DNA of 64,000 nt, taken from an uncultured Gammaproteobacteria bacterium (GTDB lineage: Bacteria; Pseudomonadota; Gammaproteobacteria; Pseudomonadales; UBA5518). A program made the translations under genes and the position numbers. The notes below the pieces were generated by a model. It ran no database searches, was not told where the DNA came from, and saw only the letters and a list, made by a program, of their open reading frames with translations. The stretch spans positions 28,718 through 92,717 of the forward strand of contig CAIYPF010000110.1 in the NCBI GenBank assembly GCA_903928015.1, read 5' to 3'. Positions 62,078 to 64,000 of this stretch are shown one piece after another (within the stretch, counting starts at the first letter, position 1; each line of letters opens with the position of its first letter).

Positions 62078-63814
62078 ATGCAATTCGATACCGTGATCAA
62101 GAACGGCCTGATCGTCGATGGCGCGCGCAATCCGCGCTGGCGCGGCGACATCGGCATCAAGGACGGCGTCATCACGCGCATGGGCAAGATCGCCCACACC
62201 GGTACGGCCCGCGTGATCGATGCCACGGGCCTCGTGGTGGCGCCCGGTTTCATCGACCTCCACACGCACTACGACGCACAGATCTACTGGGACCCCTACC
62301 TCTCCACCTCGGGCTTCCACGGCGTCACCTCGGTGGTGATCGGCAACTGCGGCTTCGGCTTTGCGCCCATGACGCCCGAGACCCGCGAGCGCGCCATGCA
62401 GTCCATGACCCGCGTCGAGGCCATCCCGCTCGCCACGCTGAAGGCCGCACTCCCCTGGGACTGGGTCTCGTACCCCGAGTATCTGGACAGCATGGACCGC
62501 GTGCCCAAGGCGCTGAATATCCTGCCCTACGTGCCCGTGAACCCGATCCTGATCTGGTCGATGGGCTTTGCCGAGGCCAAATCGGGCCGCATGCCCACCG
62601 AGGCCGAGCACGAGCAGATCGCGCAACTCCTGCACGAGGCCATGGACGCCGGTGCCTGCGGCTGGTCCGCGCAGTGCCTGGGCACGCCCGGCCGCCCGGA
62701 CCTCCCCACGCAGGGCGGCACGGCGCAGATCGATTTCGACGGCTCGCCCATGCCGAGCGACGTGATGTGGCCCGAGACGCGCGAAGTGCTCGCGCGCGTA
62801 CTGGCCGAGCGCGGCGAAGGTTTCATCGCGCTGTCGATGGGCCTGAACAACCCCGAAGAGTGGGAGAAGCTCGCGGACCTGAGCGGCGCGCCCATGCTGT
62901 GGCAGGCGCTGCCCCCGGGCGGTGACGACATCGGCCGCGGTGTGCGCCAGTACATGCTTGGCTGGCTCGCGGGGCTGCAGCAGAAGGGCTTGCGCGTTTA
63001 CGCGCAGGGCATCACGCAGGACCCGCCGCTCATCTTCACCTTCGATTACTGGGATCTCTGGCAGGCCTGGAACGACGTGGCCGGCCCCATGCTCGACAAC
63101 GCCACCAAGCTGAAGAACCTCGCCGACCCCGCCGTGCGCGAGATGCTGCGCGCGGCACCGATGAAGTACATGTTCATCGACTCCATCCCCGACACGCGCG
63201 TGCACCAGACCTTCAGCGAATCACTGAAGCAGTACGAAGGCCTGCGTGTCAGCGAGATCGCCGAGCAAACCGGCAAGCACCCGGTGGACGTGGTCTGCGA
63301 CATCGTGATCGAGGACGGTCTGCGCACGATCTTCGAGACGCGGCAGTTCGACACCACGCTGGAGGGCGTGAAGGAACTGATCGACAGCCCCTACGTGATC
63401 CCCGGCCTTTCCGACGGCGGCGCGCACCTGAAGTACCTCACCTGTGGCAGTTACGGCACCGAGTACATCTCGGAGTACGTGCGCAAGCACGCCATGACCA
63501 CGCTGGAAGAAGCGCACTGGCGCCTGAGCGCGCTGCCCGCGTTCTGCGCGGGTTTCCGCGATCGCGGCGTGCTGCGTGAGGGCGCTGCGGCCGACATCAT
63601 CGTGTATGACTACGAGGGTCTCGCTTACACCTTCCCCGAGTTCGTGCGCGATCTCCCGGGCGACGAGTACCGCGCAATGAACCGCGGCAGCGGCTACCGC
63701 TACGTGCTGGTGAACGGCGAGGTCACGGTGAAGGACGATGCGCCGACGCACGTGTATTCGGGGGCGTTACTGCGGAACGGGCGTATTCGCGCGAAGGCGG
63801 CGAAAGCGGCCTGA
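62078..63814 (+). CDS. Amidohydrolase of the N-acyl-D-amino-acid deacylase family
   Basis: 578 residues. The metal motif HTHYDAQ (His62, His64) and ITQDPP, plus LSDGGAHLKYLT with a catalytic-type Asp, fit the amidohydrolase family 3 / D-aminoacylase group. These cut N-acyl-D-amino acids and related amides. GGAGGA 5 bp upstream of the ATG at 62078 fixes the start. Compared with typical D-aminoacylases (about 480-500 residues) it is longer, with inserts between about 240 and 340. This longer type often stands near catabolic clusters. The substrate is unknown, and the divergent IorAB genes suggest a shared catabolic role. Confidence 0.85.
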   Translation: MQFDTVIKNGLIVDGARNPRWRGDIGIKDGVITRMGKIAHTGTARVIDATGLVVAPGFIDLHTHYDAQIYWDPYLSTSGFHGVTSVVIGNCGFGFAPMTPETRERAMQSMTRVEAIPLATLKAALPWDWVSYPEYLDSMDRVPKALNILPYVPVNPILIWSMGFAEAKSGRMPTEAEHEQIAQLLHEAMDAGACGWSAQCLGTPGRPDLPTQGGTAQIDFDGSPMPSDVMWPETREVLARVLAERGEGFIALSMGLNNPEEWEKLADLSGAPMLWQALPPGGDDIGRGVRQYMLGWLAGLQQKGLRVYAQGITQDPPLIFTFDYWDLWQAWNDVAGPMLDNATKLKNLADPAVREMLRAAPMKYMFIDSIPDTRVHQTFSESLKQYEGLRVSEIAEQTGKHPVDVVCDIVIEDGLRTIFETRQFDTTLEGVKELIDSPYVIPGLSDGGAHLKYLTCGSYGTEYISEYVRKHAMTTLEEAHWRLSALPAFCAGFRDRGVLREGAAADIIVYDYEGLAYTFPEFVRDLPGDEYRAMNRGSGYRYVLVNGEVTVKDDAPTHVYSGALLRNGRIRAKAAKAA

Positions 63815-63853
63815 TCCTCGGCGAGGTGTGGCGAGACCGGCAAGGCGCGAGGG

Positions 63854-63959
63854 GTCGCGGGCATGGCCCGCTCCTACGTTATGCAGGCAGGTGGGGTCGC
63901 GGGCATGGCCCGCTCCTGCGTGATGCAAGGCAGGTGTAGGAGCGGGCCACGCCCGCGAC
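63854..63959. repeat. REP-like hairpins after the amidohydrolase gene
   Basis: Three units at 63854-63877, 63896-63919 and 63936-63959 belong to the family described at 5415 and 9200. The first two share one orientation and the third is inverted. The rest of the gap to the window end holds no gene that I can see. Confidence 0.85.
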
Positions 63960-64000
63960 AAGCAGTCGGCACAGGGCGCCAAGGCCCCGACTTTCAGGTA

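Overview
The window is GC-rich, densely coded bacterial chromosome. It carries about sixty protein genes, two tRNA genes (Leu-CAG, Gly-CCC), several tracts of small palindromic repeats and one striking duplicated intergenic element. Nothing in it looks like a plasmid, an intact phage, an insertion sequence or a CRISPR array. The gene content and order point to a gammaproteobacterium. The series tolC / DUF1249-cpdA-parE ... parC-serB-fimX ... psd-rsgA, orn, queG, nnr-tsaE-amiC-mutL-miaA-hfq-hflX-hflKC-DUF2065-hisZ-purA, tRNA-Leu, rnr-rlmB-rpsF-rpsR-DUF2232-rplI-dnaB matches, as I recall it, the order of one long conserved block in Pseudomonas aeruginosa. The genus cannot be set from the sequence alone. 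The small repeats resemble those of Pseudomonas and Xanthomonas relatives.

Layout. (1) 1-2298: the start of an MscS-type channel gene reading off the left edge, a secreted M20 peptidase and a small membrane protein. (2) 2308-16228: a surface-glycan locus. It has two tandem GT-C membrane proteins, the four dTDP-L-rhamnose genes split as rfbDB (+) and rfbAC (-), a Baeyer-Villiger monooxygenase lying between them, a GT4 glycosyltransferase, two methyltransferases, a terpene-cyclase-like alpha/alpha-barrel protein and a TolC efflux protein. (3) 16405-26666: DUF1249, CpdA, topoisomerase IV subunits ParE and ParC with a complete four-gene MCE lipid transporter inserted between them, then SerB. (4) 26700-47050: the conserved housekeeping run: FimX-like degenerate c-di-GMP protein, EF-P with its lysyl-modifying enzyme EpmA, Psd, RsgA, Orn, QueG, Nnr, TsaE, AmiC, MutL, MiaA, Hfq, HflX, HflK, HflC, HisZ and PurA. 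(5) 47051-49843: apparent lineage insertions (a glycine-rich RRM protein and a POT transporter) before tRNA-Leu, whose 3' end belongs to a 148-bp direct repeat. (6) 49868-56881: RNase R, RlmB, the ribosomal protein operon and DnaB. (7) 56881-64000: a TetR regulator, a PilZ c-di-GMP receptor, tRNA-Gly, then an accessory end with a GNAT acetyltransferase, an IorAB-type molybdenum hydroxylase and an amidohydrolase.

How the genes work together. The rhamnose genes supply an activated sugar to glycosyltransferases encoded on both sides. ParE and ParC form topoisomerase IV. The permease, ATPase, MCE protein and lipoprotein between them should form one envelope lipid transporter. EF-P (Lys34 present) and EpmA are substrate and enzyme. 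HflK and HflC form the FtsH-modulating membrane complex. Many gene pairs overlap by ATGA or TGATG, so translation is probably coupled. The observations most worth a second look are the tRNA-Leu-associated 148-bp structured repeat, the covarying REP-like hairpins, the GT4/methyltransferase/alpha-alpha-barrel cluster, and the MCE operon embedded between parE and parC.
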